From the NCBI RefSeq assembly GCF_030253575.1, contig NC_080561.1, positions 1,678,001 to 1,742,000 of the forward strand: DNA of 64,000 bases. The letters are read 5' to 3'. The notes beneath the pieces were generated by a model that had not been told where the DNA came from, searched no databases, and worked only from the letters and a program-made list of their open reading frames with translations. The DNA comes from Rhododendron vialii. Lineage: Eukaryota; Streptophyta; Magnoliopsida; Ericales; Ericaceae. Positions 24,180 through 36,365 of the stretch are shown here, one piece after another (the first letter of the stretch is position 1; each line of letters opens with the position of its first letter). A program made the position numbers and the translations under genes.

Positions 24180-25830
24180 CGGACCACTTCTATGCATTTA
24201 TAAGTGGCTTCAACGATCTTTGAGTTGGTCTAATCTCGACTAATTTTTCATAAACCAAAATACATAATTTTTATGATTCAATCCCACAATCTTTTAGCAT
24301 TTTGAATACCCTTTATATCAATATAAAGTAGGCTTCGTTCTGGTTTAATGTTGGTGTGATTCAAGGATTTTCCCAATATAGGTTATTTTTCAACAAGTTG
24401 AACTAAATTATCATATCTTTTGACGTATAAGCAATTTGAGAGTCAAACTAATTTGGTTAATTAGAAAGTACCATAGACAAGCTTTCTAACGGTTCAAACC
24501 ACGTGCAAATTGGAGTTTGGGAGTGCCCGTGACAAGGCGGCAAAATTTGGTTAGTTTTGAAATTTCAAGGTCGCGCTTGGGCGCAATAGAATGCGCCTGG
24601 GGCGCATGCATTTGCGCCTGAGGCGCATTGAAACTTGAAAATTGTTCAAACTTTGCGGGTTTATTCCGGATACTTCCGAACTCCGATTTTCGCAAAGTTG
24701 GAACCGTTGTAAAGCTTGTTGAGTGTAATTTCCAGCCCAAGTAGTTTAAATCTTAAACTATTTATACATTAAAAAATATGACCAATTTACCCTCAGAGAG
24801 TTGAAGAGTAAATTATTTTGGTAAAAAACTCGCAACCCCTCATTTTTAATTGGATAAAGACCTATTGTGAATTGATAACAAGGATTTTGAAAGTCCTTAA
24901 AGTTGGTGAAATCCAATCATAAAAATAATTCTTTTTGTTTTATGAAAATTGGATAGTAAGAAGAATACAAAGCTCATCAGAGTACTACCACTACTCCACC
25001 ACCAACATTGTCACCATAATACAACCCCTCCACCTCCATCCCTTCACCACCTACACCAACATCACTTCACCATCTCTACCACCGTACTTCCACGCTGCTA
25101 CCACCATTGGCACTGTATCTCAACCCTACCACTTCCGTTTTCATTTAACCACGGTCAAAAACACGCGCGGCCACTACTTCACTGCTACGACGATCACACC
25201 ACCCCATGCAACACCACCACGACTACTACACTTTCACATCATCATCATTTTAGGACCATATAACCACAGGCCTCCACTCCACCATAGGAACCCTTATTTA
25301 CTTCACCACTACTATATATTGACATTAATTATTTTACCACCATTACCAATTCAACGAAAAATGAGAATATCGATTGAGATATTCTTGATGTTTTTAATCT
25401 ACAGCCACCACATTTCAAGTGTGACTTTGATCAGTGCCACCACAATGAATTGGGACCGTAGTAGGAAACAAATCGAATAAAATGTGAGAGATTCGAGTTT
25501 TTTACCGGAAAGCCAAAAGGAGAACAAGAGTAGTGATAGGGTTAGTTATATGGACAGACCTTGTTCTCTGCATTCAATTTTCCCAGTTGTGTCGTGCATT
25601 TGGTGGGAGCATCGAACCATTTCTATGCATTTAGTGGCTCCGACAATCTTTGAGTTGGTCTAATCTCGACTAATTTTTCATAAACAAAAAATATAAATTT
25701 TTATGATACAATCACATCATGTTTTACTACTTTGAATACCCTTTCTATCACTATAAAGTAGGTTTCGTTCTGGTTTAATATTGGTGTGATTCAATGATTT
25801 TCCCAATATAAGTTATTTTTCCACCTGATG
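24180..25830. repeat. R unit, CCA-rich tract copy 2, second partial R unit
   Basis: R unit at 24180-24950 with core GCGCTTGGGCGCAATAG and TGCGCCTGAGGCGCA at 24610; CCA-rich tract at 24960-25480; then an R start at 25620-25830 leading into TTTGTCAACATACAGAG, a motif repeated at 25850, 25889, 32286 and 37100. Confidence 0.7.
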
Positions 25831-25903
25831 AGTGTTTTTTTTGTCAACATACAGAGTTGTTTTCCAAAGCCAAAATGTCGTTTGTTATCAACATACAGAG
25901 TTG

Positions 25904-26184
25904 TTCTCCAATGCATCGGAACGTAGAACTTTGACAGCTACTGGGGTTTTATCGAGGTCACATCTGTATACTTTCCCGTATGATCCTTCACCAATCATCT
26001 TAGTCTCAGAGAAGGAATCGGTAGCTATCTCTATTTCATCCCTTGTGTACCTTCTGTACCTTCGGTCATTTGACAGGAGCGCATCGATAATTTTCTTTTT
26101 CTCCACAGATTCTTTGAGTGCATTAGATTCTGCTATTTGCCTTTCATAAGTCTCTCCAGCAAGCAGATTTCTTGCAATCTCAAT
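25904..26184 (-). pseudogene. Isolated fragment of kinase exon 8 between repeats
   Basis: 281 bp matching part of exon 8 of the USP-kinase-U-box gene: the end of the coiled coil, the TRDEIEIATDSF juxtamembrane-like helix, the Gly loop (IGEGSYGKVY) and the VAVKVL lysine. The frame is open throughout, but there is no donor, acceptor or neighbouring exon. The left edge is the repeated AACATACAGAGTTG motif and the right edge drops into the middle of an R unit (TTGCGGGTTTATTC). It shares RRYRRYT with the intact gene and KKKIIDA and SFxET with the pseudogene, so it is not a simple copy of either. Confidence 0.9.
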
Positions 26185-26401
26185 TTGCGGGTTTATTCTG
26201 GATACTCCCGAATTCGATTTTTGCAAGGTTGGAACCATTGTAAAGCTTGTTGAGTTTAATTTCTAATCCAAGTAGTTCAAATCTTAAACTATTTGTACAT
26301 TAAAATATATGACCAATTTACCCTCAGAGAGTTGAAAAGTAAATTATTTCGGTAAAAAACTCACATCTCCCTCATTTTTAATTGGATAAAGACCTATTGT
26401 A

Positions 26402-29264
26402 TGGAGGAAGCTATGGTACACAGGGTATACCGTATGCCTAAATTATGACAATTTGTAATTTTCATTATGCCAGTTTTTGGTTTTCTAATGCATATTTATG
26501 ATTCTAGTTACGACTTATAAATTAAAATTTACCTGTTGAACAGGTCATTAGCAGGTTACCTATAATTAAAAAATATTGTTATTATGTAACCATAATTATT
26601 CGTACCGAAATCCATAATACTTGTACCCTAACCAAATATATGCGTACAATATCAAAAATTAAATAATGTTACCCACAAATGTTATAACAACACCATAAAT
26701 TGGCATTATCTTACCACAATGAATCGTACCAAATTTTTTTGACTCGTATGATATTCCGTAACAAAATCAAAATACATCGTACCAGAATCAACAATTGTTA
26801 TACCCAAGCCAAAAATATTTGTAAAATGCCACAAATTTTAGAAAATAACCACAATTATTATGACAACACCTAAAATTGTTATTTTCTTAACACAACGTGT
26901 AATATCAAAAGAAAACATATTTAAATATCACAAATTTTTTAACAAACCATAATTGTTATGACAATACCATAAATTAACGTTTTCTTACCACAATGTGTCG
27001 TACCAAAGGAATTAATCAAAATATTCCGTAATAACACATGTCTAAAATACCACAAATTTAGTAATATAACCAAATTTGTTATGACAACACCATAAATTGA
27101 CGTTTTCATATCCACAACGTGTCGTATAAAAAAATTCAATCAGAATGTTCAATTAACGGTAGTTAAAATCAACAAAATATCATACCTCAAATTCAGTAAT
27201 ATAACCAAATTTGTTATGACAACACCATAAATTAACGTTTTCATACCCACAACGTATCGTATAAAAAAATTCAATTGAAATGCTCATTTAACGATAGTTA
27301 TTATTAGCAAAATACCATACCGCAAATTCAGTAATATAACCAAATTTGTTATGACAACACCATAAATTGGCGTTTTCATACCCACAACGTATCGTATAAA
27401 AAAAATTCACTCGGAATGTTCAGTAAACGATAGTTATAATTGACAAAATACAATACCACTAATTATTTTCAATTCCCGCCACATTATTTTTTCAAATTTT
27501 AAAATTTCCACCATATTGTCTTAATTTTCGATTCCTTCTACACTAATTTTTCAAATTCTTATTTGTCCCTACACAATACCTCAATAATTTAAACTAAAAA
27601 TGAATACTATACCCAAATTTTCGAATACAACTACAATTTCCTCTCAAAATATTAGTCTAAATCAAATTCTTTTTCTACAAAATTTAATTCAAAAAATCAA
27701 AATTCCTTTGTGGAAAAATGAGAGATCACGAAAAAAATAATTATCCAACTGTCTCAAATGCATACACTTTCAACACTAAAATGGAGTACAAAAAAATAAG
27801 TGTGAATATCAAAAAATAGAGTGTGAAAATTACTCTCTTTTTTGTAATTGATGAAATTAATTATATTAATACCCAATCTTATCAATATTTAGGGCGGTGC
27901 ACTTAACAATTGGCACTATATATTTAACACATGGATCGGTGTCAAACCTTCATCCTATGCGTATCAATCCAAATTTAATGGTGGTCCTTAGAACTAGGTC
28001 GTGGAAGTAAAATTTAAATAATTTTGTAAATTTATTGTCATTGTACTTTCTTTCAAAAAAAAATTATTATAGTCGATATTTTGATTTACACCAATGACAT
28101 AGCTATAATATGATCTACAAGTGCAGGCTCATCACTAGGACGGAGGCATTTGAGGCCTCTGTTTTCTCAAATTTTCAGCCTGAAAATAAAGCCCTTACAT
28201 ACAAGAAAATATTATATAATTAATAGCCTTTAGAATTACAAATTCTTAATTGTGTATCATAGTGATAAGGTGTTGGAGTTTGGACATTTATCTAAAAGAT
28301 CTGGGGTTCAAGTCTTAAACCCTTCGTTCCTATTTTTTTTTAAAAGAATGTTATTATTTTTTAGAATAAATCACATAGTTTTTGAAAGGGAATAAACCAC
28401 ATAGTTAGTCCTTGAAGTTTCATACTTCAACAAATCTCATCGTTCAATTTCAATACAACATTAAAATATAATAATGCACTATCTGAGCCCCACGTAAGGT
28501 GTTTTTTTATTTTATCAAAATCGTCTATCTTTTACATAATATTAATTAGGTCATTTGTATCAAAAATGAAGTTGATGGCTTATAGCTAGACACTTAATTG
28601 GATGGAAAATATCATTCTATTATTCAATTTGCGTGCTGATGATGGAGCTTCCTAAACTTGATTGAAACAAAAAATTACGTAGATGACTTAATCAACAAAT
28701 ATAAAAAATTCAACGAATTTGATCGTCATTATTGTGTTACAATCGCATGGCTACATTACATTCAGCTACAATAGAGGACTAGGTTTCATACCAAATATAA
28801 ATTGACTGTACAATCTAAATGTCGTTAGTGAGTATATTTTTAAAATGGTTGATCAGGACTGTTAGGATGTTAAGTTATACAATATTTAATTTGTGATATT
28901 TTAGACATGTATTTTGTTTGGGTATAATAATTATTGATTGTGCAACGATATATTTTGGTCTTGTATCTAGTATCTTTTGATCGATTTCTTTTGGTACGAC
29001 ACATTGTGGTAAGAAAGTGTCAATTTTTTGTATTGTCATAACAATTGTGGTTATGTTATATAATTTGTAGTATTTTACACATGAGGGAGAGAGAGAGAAA
29101 GTCAAAGAAGAGAGAACAACCTGTTACCTGCTAAGCCATTTTTTTATTTTATTAATTGGTTTAATAAATGGATGGTCCGGATTATTTACTTTGAAATCTA
29201 AGGGTTTAAAATCATGATGCGTACGGTACACCCCTTAATAAGGGGTGTGTACCATAGGACTACC
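26402..29264. mobile_element. MULE-like non-autonomous element, 2.86 kb, 9-bp TSD
   Basis: Inserted in an R unit. CCTATTGTA is duplicated at 26393-26401 and 29265-29273. The ends GGAGGAAGCTATGGTACAC and (reverse complement of the right) GGTAGTCCTATGGTACACAC are inverted repeats. Subterminal regions hold tandem units of about 140 bp (left, 26880-27460, motif ACAACACCATAAATT..ACGTTTTC) whose reverse complement occurs at 28880-29080 (TTTGGTACGACACATTGTGG). No transposase is visible. A tRNA-like patch (GGGGTTCAAGTCT) at 28300 may be an old SINE. Uninterrupted R units such as 31314-31350 show the empty site. Confidence 0.85.
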
Positions 29265-31420
29265 CCTATTGTATATCCTTAACGAGGATTTTGAAAGTAC
29301 TAAAAATTGGTGGAATCCAATCATAAAAATAATTCTTTTTGTTTTATGAAAATTGGGCGATTCATTTCTCCAGACCCGGTCAAGACCCCCTTGAGAATAA
29401 TGCCTCCTAGAAGTTTTCGTACATTACGTCTGCGACCTTCCCCACAATCCCCCTGTAATTAGTTCTTTCATTCTTCGTGAGGAAAAAAAATTAGAAATAT
29501 AAACATCAGTTGAGGGAGACATTACAGGGGAGGCATTCAGTATTCCCAATTGCGTCTTGCATTTGGAGGGATTGTCAGACCACTTCTATGCATTTAGTAG
29601 CTCCAACAACCTTTGAGTTGGTCTAATCTCAACCAAAGTACATTATTTTTATGATTCAATCCCACAATTTTTTAGCATTTTAAATGCCCTTTATATCAAT
29701 GTAAAGTAGGCTTCGTTCCGATTTAATGCTGGTGTGATTCAATGATTTTCCCAACATAGGTTATTTTTCAACCAGTTAAGGGTAAAATTATCATATCTTT
29801 TGACGTATGAGCAATTTGAGAGTCAGACTAATTTGGTTAATTATAAAGTAGGATCCACAAGCTTTCCAACGGTTCAAACCACGGGCAAATCGGAGTTCGG
29901 GAGCGCCCGTGACAAGGCCTCAAAGTTTTGTTTGTTTTGAAATTTTACTGTCGCGCCTGGGCGCAATAGAATGCGCCTGGGGCGCATGCATTTGCGCCTG
30001 AGGCGCATTGAAACTAAAAAATTGTTCAAAATTTGTGGGTTTATGCTGGATACTCCCGAACTCCGATTTTCGCAAGGTTGGAACCGTTGTAAAGCTTGTT
30101 GAGTGTAATTTCTAATCCAAGTAGTTTAAATCTTAAACTATTTGTACATTAAAATAGATGACCAATTTACCCTCAGAGAGTTGAAAATTAAATTCTTTCG
30201 GTAAAAAACTCGCATCTCCCTCATTTTTAATTGGATAGAGACCTACTGTATATCGATAACGAGGATTTTCAAAGTACTAAAACTTGGTGGAATCCAATCA
30301 TAAAAAAATATTCTTTTTCTTTTATGAAAATTGGACGATTCATTTCTACAGACCCGGTCAAGACCCTTGGTGGAATCCAATCATAAAAATAATTCTTTTT
30401 CTTTTATGAAAATTGGACGATTCATTTCTACAGACCCGGTCAAGACCCGCTTACAATAATGCCTCCCAGAAGTTTTCGTAAATTACGTCTGCGACCTTCC
30501 CCACAATCCCCCTGTAATTAGTTCTTTGATTCTTTGCGAGGAAAAAAAATTAGAAATATAAACATCAGTTGAGGGAGACATTACAGGGGAGGCATTCAGT
30601 ATTCCCAATTGCGTCTTGCATTTGGAGGGAGTGTCAGACCACTTCTATGCATTTAGTGGCTCCAACGATCTTTGAGTTGGTCTAATCTCGACTAATTTTT
30701 CGTAGACCCTAACACATTATTTTTATGATTCCATCCCACAATCTTTTAGCATTTTAAATGCCCTTTATATCAATATAAAGTAGGCTTCGTTCCGGTTTAA
30801 TATTGGTGTGATTGAAGGATTTTCCCAATATAGGTTATTTTTCGACAAGTTGAGGGTAAAATTATCATATCTTTTGACGTATAAGCAATTTTGGAGTCAA
30901 ACTAATTTGGTTAATTAGAAAGTAGTATAGACAAGCTTTCCAACGGTTCAAACCACGTGCAAATCGTAGTTCGAGAGTGCCCGTGACAAGGCCGCAAAGT
31001 TTTGTTAGTTTTCAAATTTCAGTGTCGCGCCTGGGCGCAAGAGAATGCGCCTGGGGCGCATGCATTTGCGCCTGAGGCGCATTGAAACTAAAAAATTGTT
31101 CAAAATTTGTGGGTTTATGCTAGATACTCCCGAACTCCAATTTTTGCAAGGTTGGAACCGGTTTAAAGCTTGTTGAGTGTATTTTCTAATCCAAGTAGTT
31201 TAAATCTTAAACTATTTGTACATTAAAAAATATGACCAATTTTCCCTCAGAGAGTTGAAAAGTAATTATTTCGGTAAAAAACTCACATCTCCCTCATTTT
31301 TAATTGGATAAAGACCTATTGTATATCGATAACGAGGATTTTGAAAGTACTTAAAGTTGGTGGAATCCAATCATAAAAATAATTCTTTTTGTTTTATGAA
31401 AATTGGGTAGTAAGAAGAAT
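29265..31420. repeat. R units interleaved with partial G segments
   Basis: R end (29265-29350), partial G (29355-29520), full R (29590-30330), a 70-bp direct duplication of TGGTGGAATCCAATCAT..CCGGTCAAGACCC at 30290-30365 and 30368-30450, partial G (30370-30545), full R (30655-31420). R cores with TGCGCCTGGGGCGCATGCAT are at 29970 and 31045. Confidence 0.75.
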
Positions 31421-33161
31421 ACAAAGCTCATCGGAGTACTACCATTTCTCCACCACCAACTTTGTCACCATAATACAACCCCTCCACCTCCATCCCTTCT
31501 CCACCTACACCAACAGCACTTCACCATCACTACCACCGCACTTTCACTTTGCTACCACAATTGGCATTGCGTTTCAACCCTACCACCTCCGTTTTCATTT
31601 AACCACTGTCAAAAACATGCGTGGCCATGACTTCACTGCTACAACGATCACACCACCACGACTACTACACTTGCACATCATCATCATTTTAGGACCACAT
31701 AAGTACCACAGGCCTCTACTCCACCAACAGAACCCTTATTTACTTCACCACTACTATATATTGAGATTAATTATTTTACCACCATTACCAATTCAACGAA
31801 AAATGAGAATAACGATTGAGAATATTCTTGATGTTTTCAATCTACAGCCACCACATTTCAATTGTGACTTTGATCAGTGCCACCACAACGAATTGGGACC
31901 TTAGTAGGAAACAAATCGAATAAAATGAGGGAGCTGCGAGTTTTTTACCGGAAAGTCAAAAGGAGAACAAGAGTAGTGATAGGGTTGGTTATATAGACAG
32001 AGCTTCTTTTCTGCATTCAATTTTCCCAGTTGCGTCGTGCATTTGGTGGGAGCATCGGAGTATTTCTATGCATTCAGTGGCTCCGATGATCTTTGAATTG
32101 GTCTAATCTCAACTAATTTTTCATAAACAAAAAATATATATTTTTATGATACGATCACACCATGTTTTACTACTTTAAATACCCTTTCTATCAATATAAA
32201 GTAGGTTTTGTTCTGGTTTAATGTTGGTGTGATTCAATGATTTTCCCAATATAAGTTATTTTTCGACCTGATGAGTGTTTTTTTGTCAACATACAGAGTT
32301 GTTTTTTTCCAAAGCCAAAATGTCGTTTGTTATCATTGCATACAGATGCCTTTATTTTATCAAATGTATGTAGGGATAGGGTAGATTATATGGACAGAGC
32401 TTCTTCTCTACATTCGGTTTTTTCAGTTGCATTTGGTGGGAGCTCAGACCACTTCTATGCATTTAGTGGCTCCGATGATCTTTGAGTTGGTATAATATCG
32501 ACCAAATTTTTAGAAATCAAAACATATTATTTATGTGATTCAATCTCATAATCTTTTAGTACTTTGAATACCATATAGGTAGGTTTCGTTCCGGTTTAAT
32601 GTCGGTGTGATTCAAAGATTTTTCCAAAATAAGTTATTTTTCAACCTGTTGAGTGTAAAATTATCATGTCATTTAACGTATAAGCAATTGGGAGTCAAAC
32701 TAATTTGGTTAGAAAGTAGGTTAGACAAACTTTCGAACAGTCCAAACCACATACAAATCAGATCTCGAGAGTTCCTGTGACAATGCCACAAAGTTTGGTT
32801 AGTTTTAAAATTTAAAGGTCGCGCCTAGACACAATAGAATGCGCCTGGGGCGCATGGAAACTTGAAAATTGTTCAAACTTTGCGGGTTTATACCAAACAC
32901 TCCTGAATTTCGATTTTCGCAAGGATGGAATCGTTTAAAAACTTATTAAGTCTAATTTCTAACCCAAGTAGTTTAAAATCTAAAATTATTTGTACATTAA
33001 AGGATATGACCAATATACCCTCAGAGAGTTGGAAAGTAGTAAATTATTTAAGTAAAAAACTCGCATCTCCCTCATTTTAAATCAGATAAAGACCTACTAT
33101 GTAACAATAAAAGGAATTTTCAAAGTGCTAAAAGATGGCAAAATCCAATCATAAAAATAGT
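31420..33161. repeat. CCA-rich tract copy 3 and R units
   Basis: CCA-rich tract 31420-31910, followed by the same 3' part as after copy 2 (CAAGAGTAGTGATAGGG), then R starts at 32080 and 32460 and an R core at 32815-32860 (GCGCCTAGACACAATAG). No gene is visible. Confidence 0.7.
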
Positions 33162-33570
33162 TGTCATGCCCCGCCTCGCAACTGGCACCCAAAGTGGGCC
33201 TGAGTCGGCACGACCACGTGACAGCTTGGTATCAAAGCTAGTACGATCTAGTCTCCATGTTGAGGAGTTTTGAGCGAGCTGGTTGTAGGTAGTGAACTAA
33301 GAAGTTGATTTATATAAGTTGTAAATAAGTCGTCGGTGAATGTGTTGAAGTATAAAATTTTTAAAGTATTGTAATACAGATGTTGCTTAGTTGTGCGAGG
33401 TCGTGGTTGGTTGGTTGATATGTTGACACTTCTAAATTTAAAGGTGATAACTCTTCCGCTAGGTGCTTATTCTATTTGTTGTGGAGTGTGGTTTGTTCTT
33501 GTAAGGAATGTCACGTGGCTGTTTTGACTCAGGCCCACTTTGGGTGCCATTTGCGGGGCGGGACGTGACA
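33162..33570. mobile_element. 409-bp TIR element inside an R unit
   Basis: Left end TGTCATGCCCCGCCTCGCAA and reverse complement of the right end TGTCACGTCCCGCCCCGCAA. The inverted similarity continues through GGCACCCAAAGTGGGCCTGA and CCACGTGACA, about 70 bp in all. The target duplication is unclear because the site is an AATAAT tract. The left interior has TTGGTATCAAAGC, resembling an initiator-Met primer-binding site, so a degenerate TRIM is an alternative. Confidence 0.7.
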
Positions 33571-33599
33571 ATAATAATATTTATTTTATGAGAATTGTA

Positions 33600-34345
33600 T
33601 AGTAAGCAGACTACAAAGCTCATCGGAGTATTACCACGGATTTATCCCGGACACTCCCAAACTTCAATTTTCGAAAGGTTAGAATCGTTAAAAAGCTTGT
33701 TGAGTCTAATTTCTAATCCATGTAGTTTAAAATCTAAAATTATTTGTACATTAAAGGATATGACCAATTTACCCTTAGAGAGTTGGAAAGTAGTAAAATA
33801 TTTAATTTAGGTAAAAAAACTCGCATCTTCCTCATCTTAAATTGGATAAAGACCTATTATATAACAATAAAGAGGATTTTCAAAGTACTTAAAGATGGTG
33901 AAATCCAATCATAAAAATAATAAAATTTATTTTATGAGAATTAGATAGTAAGCAGACTACAAAGCTCATCGGAGTACTACCACCACCAACATTGTCACCA
34001 TAATACAACCCTTCCACCAATATCCAGTCACCACCTACACAAACATCATTTCACAACTACTACCACCGCACTTCCACTATGCTACCACCATTAGCACTCC
34101 ATCTCAACCCTACCACATTCAACCCTACCACATTCGTATTCATTTAACCACTGCCACAAACACGGCCACAACTTCACCAACACGATGATCACAACTCCAC
34201 ATGCAACTCCACAACCATTACTACACTTCCACATCACCATCATTTTTGCACCACATAACCATGGCCACCGGCACTCCACTCCACCATCACAACTCTTACT
34301 TTTTTGACGATCTTTGAGTTGGTCTAAATTCGACCAAATTTTATT
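33600..34345. repeat. R unit end and CCA-rich tract copy 4
   Basis: The R landmark ACTCCCAAACTTCAATTTTC at 33651 is followed by the usual R 3' half, then the CCA-rich tract 33960-34310 with a tandem CATTCAACCCTACCA repeat. No gene is visible. Confidence 0.7.
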
Positions 34346-34352
34346 AATTAAT

Positions 34353-36356
34353 GGGCAAATTTCACTTACCTCCCCTGAGGTTTCTGACAATTACAGACAC
34401 CTCCCCTCAGGTTACTGAAATTGCACTTACCTCCCCTGTCAGGGTTAGTAGGTAACAGAACCTAACGGGGGAAGCAAAAATACTTATTTGCCCATGGTAT
34501 TATACTGAATAAAGAAAGCCGGATAAAAGAAGAAGGAAGAAGGAAGAATAAAGAAAATGCAAAAAATAAAAGGGAAAAGTATACAGTGTTTCAACTACCT
34601 ACCCACCCCGTGTAGTGTAGGGTTGTGATGTGTAAGGGAAAAGTTTACATGTGCCGCGTGTTTTTTAGCTTTCTGAGACCGTTTGGGCCTCCAAACGAGC
34701 CTTTGAACCGTTTTTAGGCTATTTTTGTTTCGCTTATAACTTTTCGTAGAAAACTCTGTTTCAGTCCATTCTTTTTTCAGAACTCTTGTTTTTGCCCCAC
34801 TGACACACGCTTCTTCTCTCTCCGGACATAGCTTTCTCTCTAAAATCAAGTGTTCCAAATTACAATCCGTTTGAATAGGTGAGAAGATTTTATTTTATTT
34901 ATCATTTAATTCTAAAGGGTCATAATTAAATTTTGACTATAAGGCTCTCGTTAATTAACCCTAAGAAATCGTAGAATCAAATATCTCTTAGGACTAACCA
35001 ACGAGAGCCTTAGAGTCAAAATTTAATTATGACCATTTAGAATTAAATGATTAGAAAAATAAAATCTTCTCACCCATTCAAACAGATTGAAATTTGGAAC
35101 ACTTAATTTTTCAACCTGCAGTTTATATATTAAAAAATATGGTTAAAAAATTAAGTGTTCCAAATTTCAATTCGTTTGAACCGATAGAAAGATTTTAGTT
35201 TTCTGATGATTTTATCCTAAAAGGTCATAATTAAATTTTGACTATAGGGCTCTCGTTGGTTAGTCCTAAGAGATATTTTATTCAACGATTTTCTTAGGGT
35301 TAATCAACGAGAGCCCTATAGTCAAAATTTAATTATGACCTTTTAGGATAAAATGATCAGAAAACTAAAATCTTTCTATCGGTTCAAACGGATTGAAATT
35401 TGGAACACTTAATTTTTTAACCATATTTTTTACAGTAATATATAAACTGCAGGTTGAAAAATTAAGTGTTCCAAATTTCAATCCGTTTGAACCGATAGAA
35501 AGATTTTAGTTTTCTGATCATTTTATCCTAAAAGGTCATAATTAAATTTTGACTATAGGGCTCTCATTGATTAACCCTAAGAAAATCGTTGAATCAAATA
35601 TCTCTTAGGACTAACCAACGAGAGCCCTATAGTCAAAATTTAATTATGACCTTTTAGGATAAAATCATCAGAAAACTAAAATCTTTCTATCGGTTCAAAC
35701 GAATTGAAATTTGGAACACTTAATTTTTTAACCATATTTTTTAATATATAAACTGCAGGTTGAAAAATTAATTGTTCCAAATTTCAATCCGTTTGAATGG
35801 GTGAGAAGATTTTATTTTTATGATCATTTAATTTTAAAGGGTCATAATTAAATTTTGACTCTAAGGCTCTCATTGGTTAGTCCTAAGAGATATTTGATTC
35901 TACGATTTCTCAGGGTTAATTAACGAGAGCCCTATAGTCAAAATTTAATTATGACCCTTTAGAATTAAATGATAAATAAAATAAAATCTTCTCACCCATT
36001 CAAATGGATTATAATTGGAACACTTGATTTTAGAGAGAAAGCTGTGTCCGGAGAGAGAAGAAGGTGTGTCAGTGGGGCAAATTTTTATTGGTGGGAGGCA
36101 CCACTGGCAAATTCCACGTGTTGCCCTTGGGGCAACGAATAATTTCTCAAAGATGAGCCAAGGGTAGATTTGTCATGGAAAAATGTCTTTATGCTGACAT
36201 CATCGCCTTTATTGCTTTTCCGTTACGTCAAACAAACGGATGGGCTGAATTGCAGCCGACAACTAAACCAGAGGGGAGGTAAGTGCAATTTTAGTAACCT
36301 GAGGTGAGGTGTCTGTAATTGTTAGAAACCTCAGGGGAGGTAAGTGAAATTTGCCC
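34353..36356. mobile_element. 2.0-kb foldback element of four tandem hairpins
   Basis: Ends GGGCAAATTTCACTTACCTC and GAGGTAAGTGAAATTTGCCC are perfect inverted repeats extending about 95 bp with few changes. Flanks are TTAATTAAT (34344-34352) and TTAATTAAA (36357-36365), a 9-bp target site with one difference, as in MULEs. The middle (about 34850-36015) holds four consecutive units of 250-270 bp. Each begins AAGTGTTCCAAATTTCAAT and ends in its reverse complement, folding about a loop near TCCTAAGAGATATTTGATTC. Units 1 and 4 share GTGAGAAGATTTTA; units 2 and 3 share GATAGAAAGATTTTAG, so the whole element is also one large palindrome. An 87-codon ORF in the left arm is not conserved in the right arm. 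No transposase. Confidence 0.9.
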
Positions 36357-36365
36357 TTAATTAAA

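Noticed and set aside
24935..25480. 181-codon His/Thr/Pro-rich ORF, with similar ones at 21447 and 31389
   Set aside because: Produced by CCA/CAT triplets in a repeat; open lengths and frames differ among the four copies, and no known domain is present.
26393..29273. Autonomous MULE
   Set aside because: No transposase or zinc-finger motif is readable in any frame; called non-autonomous.
34595..34858. 87-codon ORF in the hairpin element
   Set aside because: Not conserved in the mirrored right arm and without a recognisable domain.
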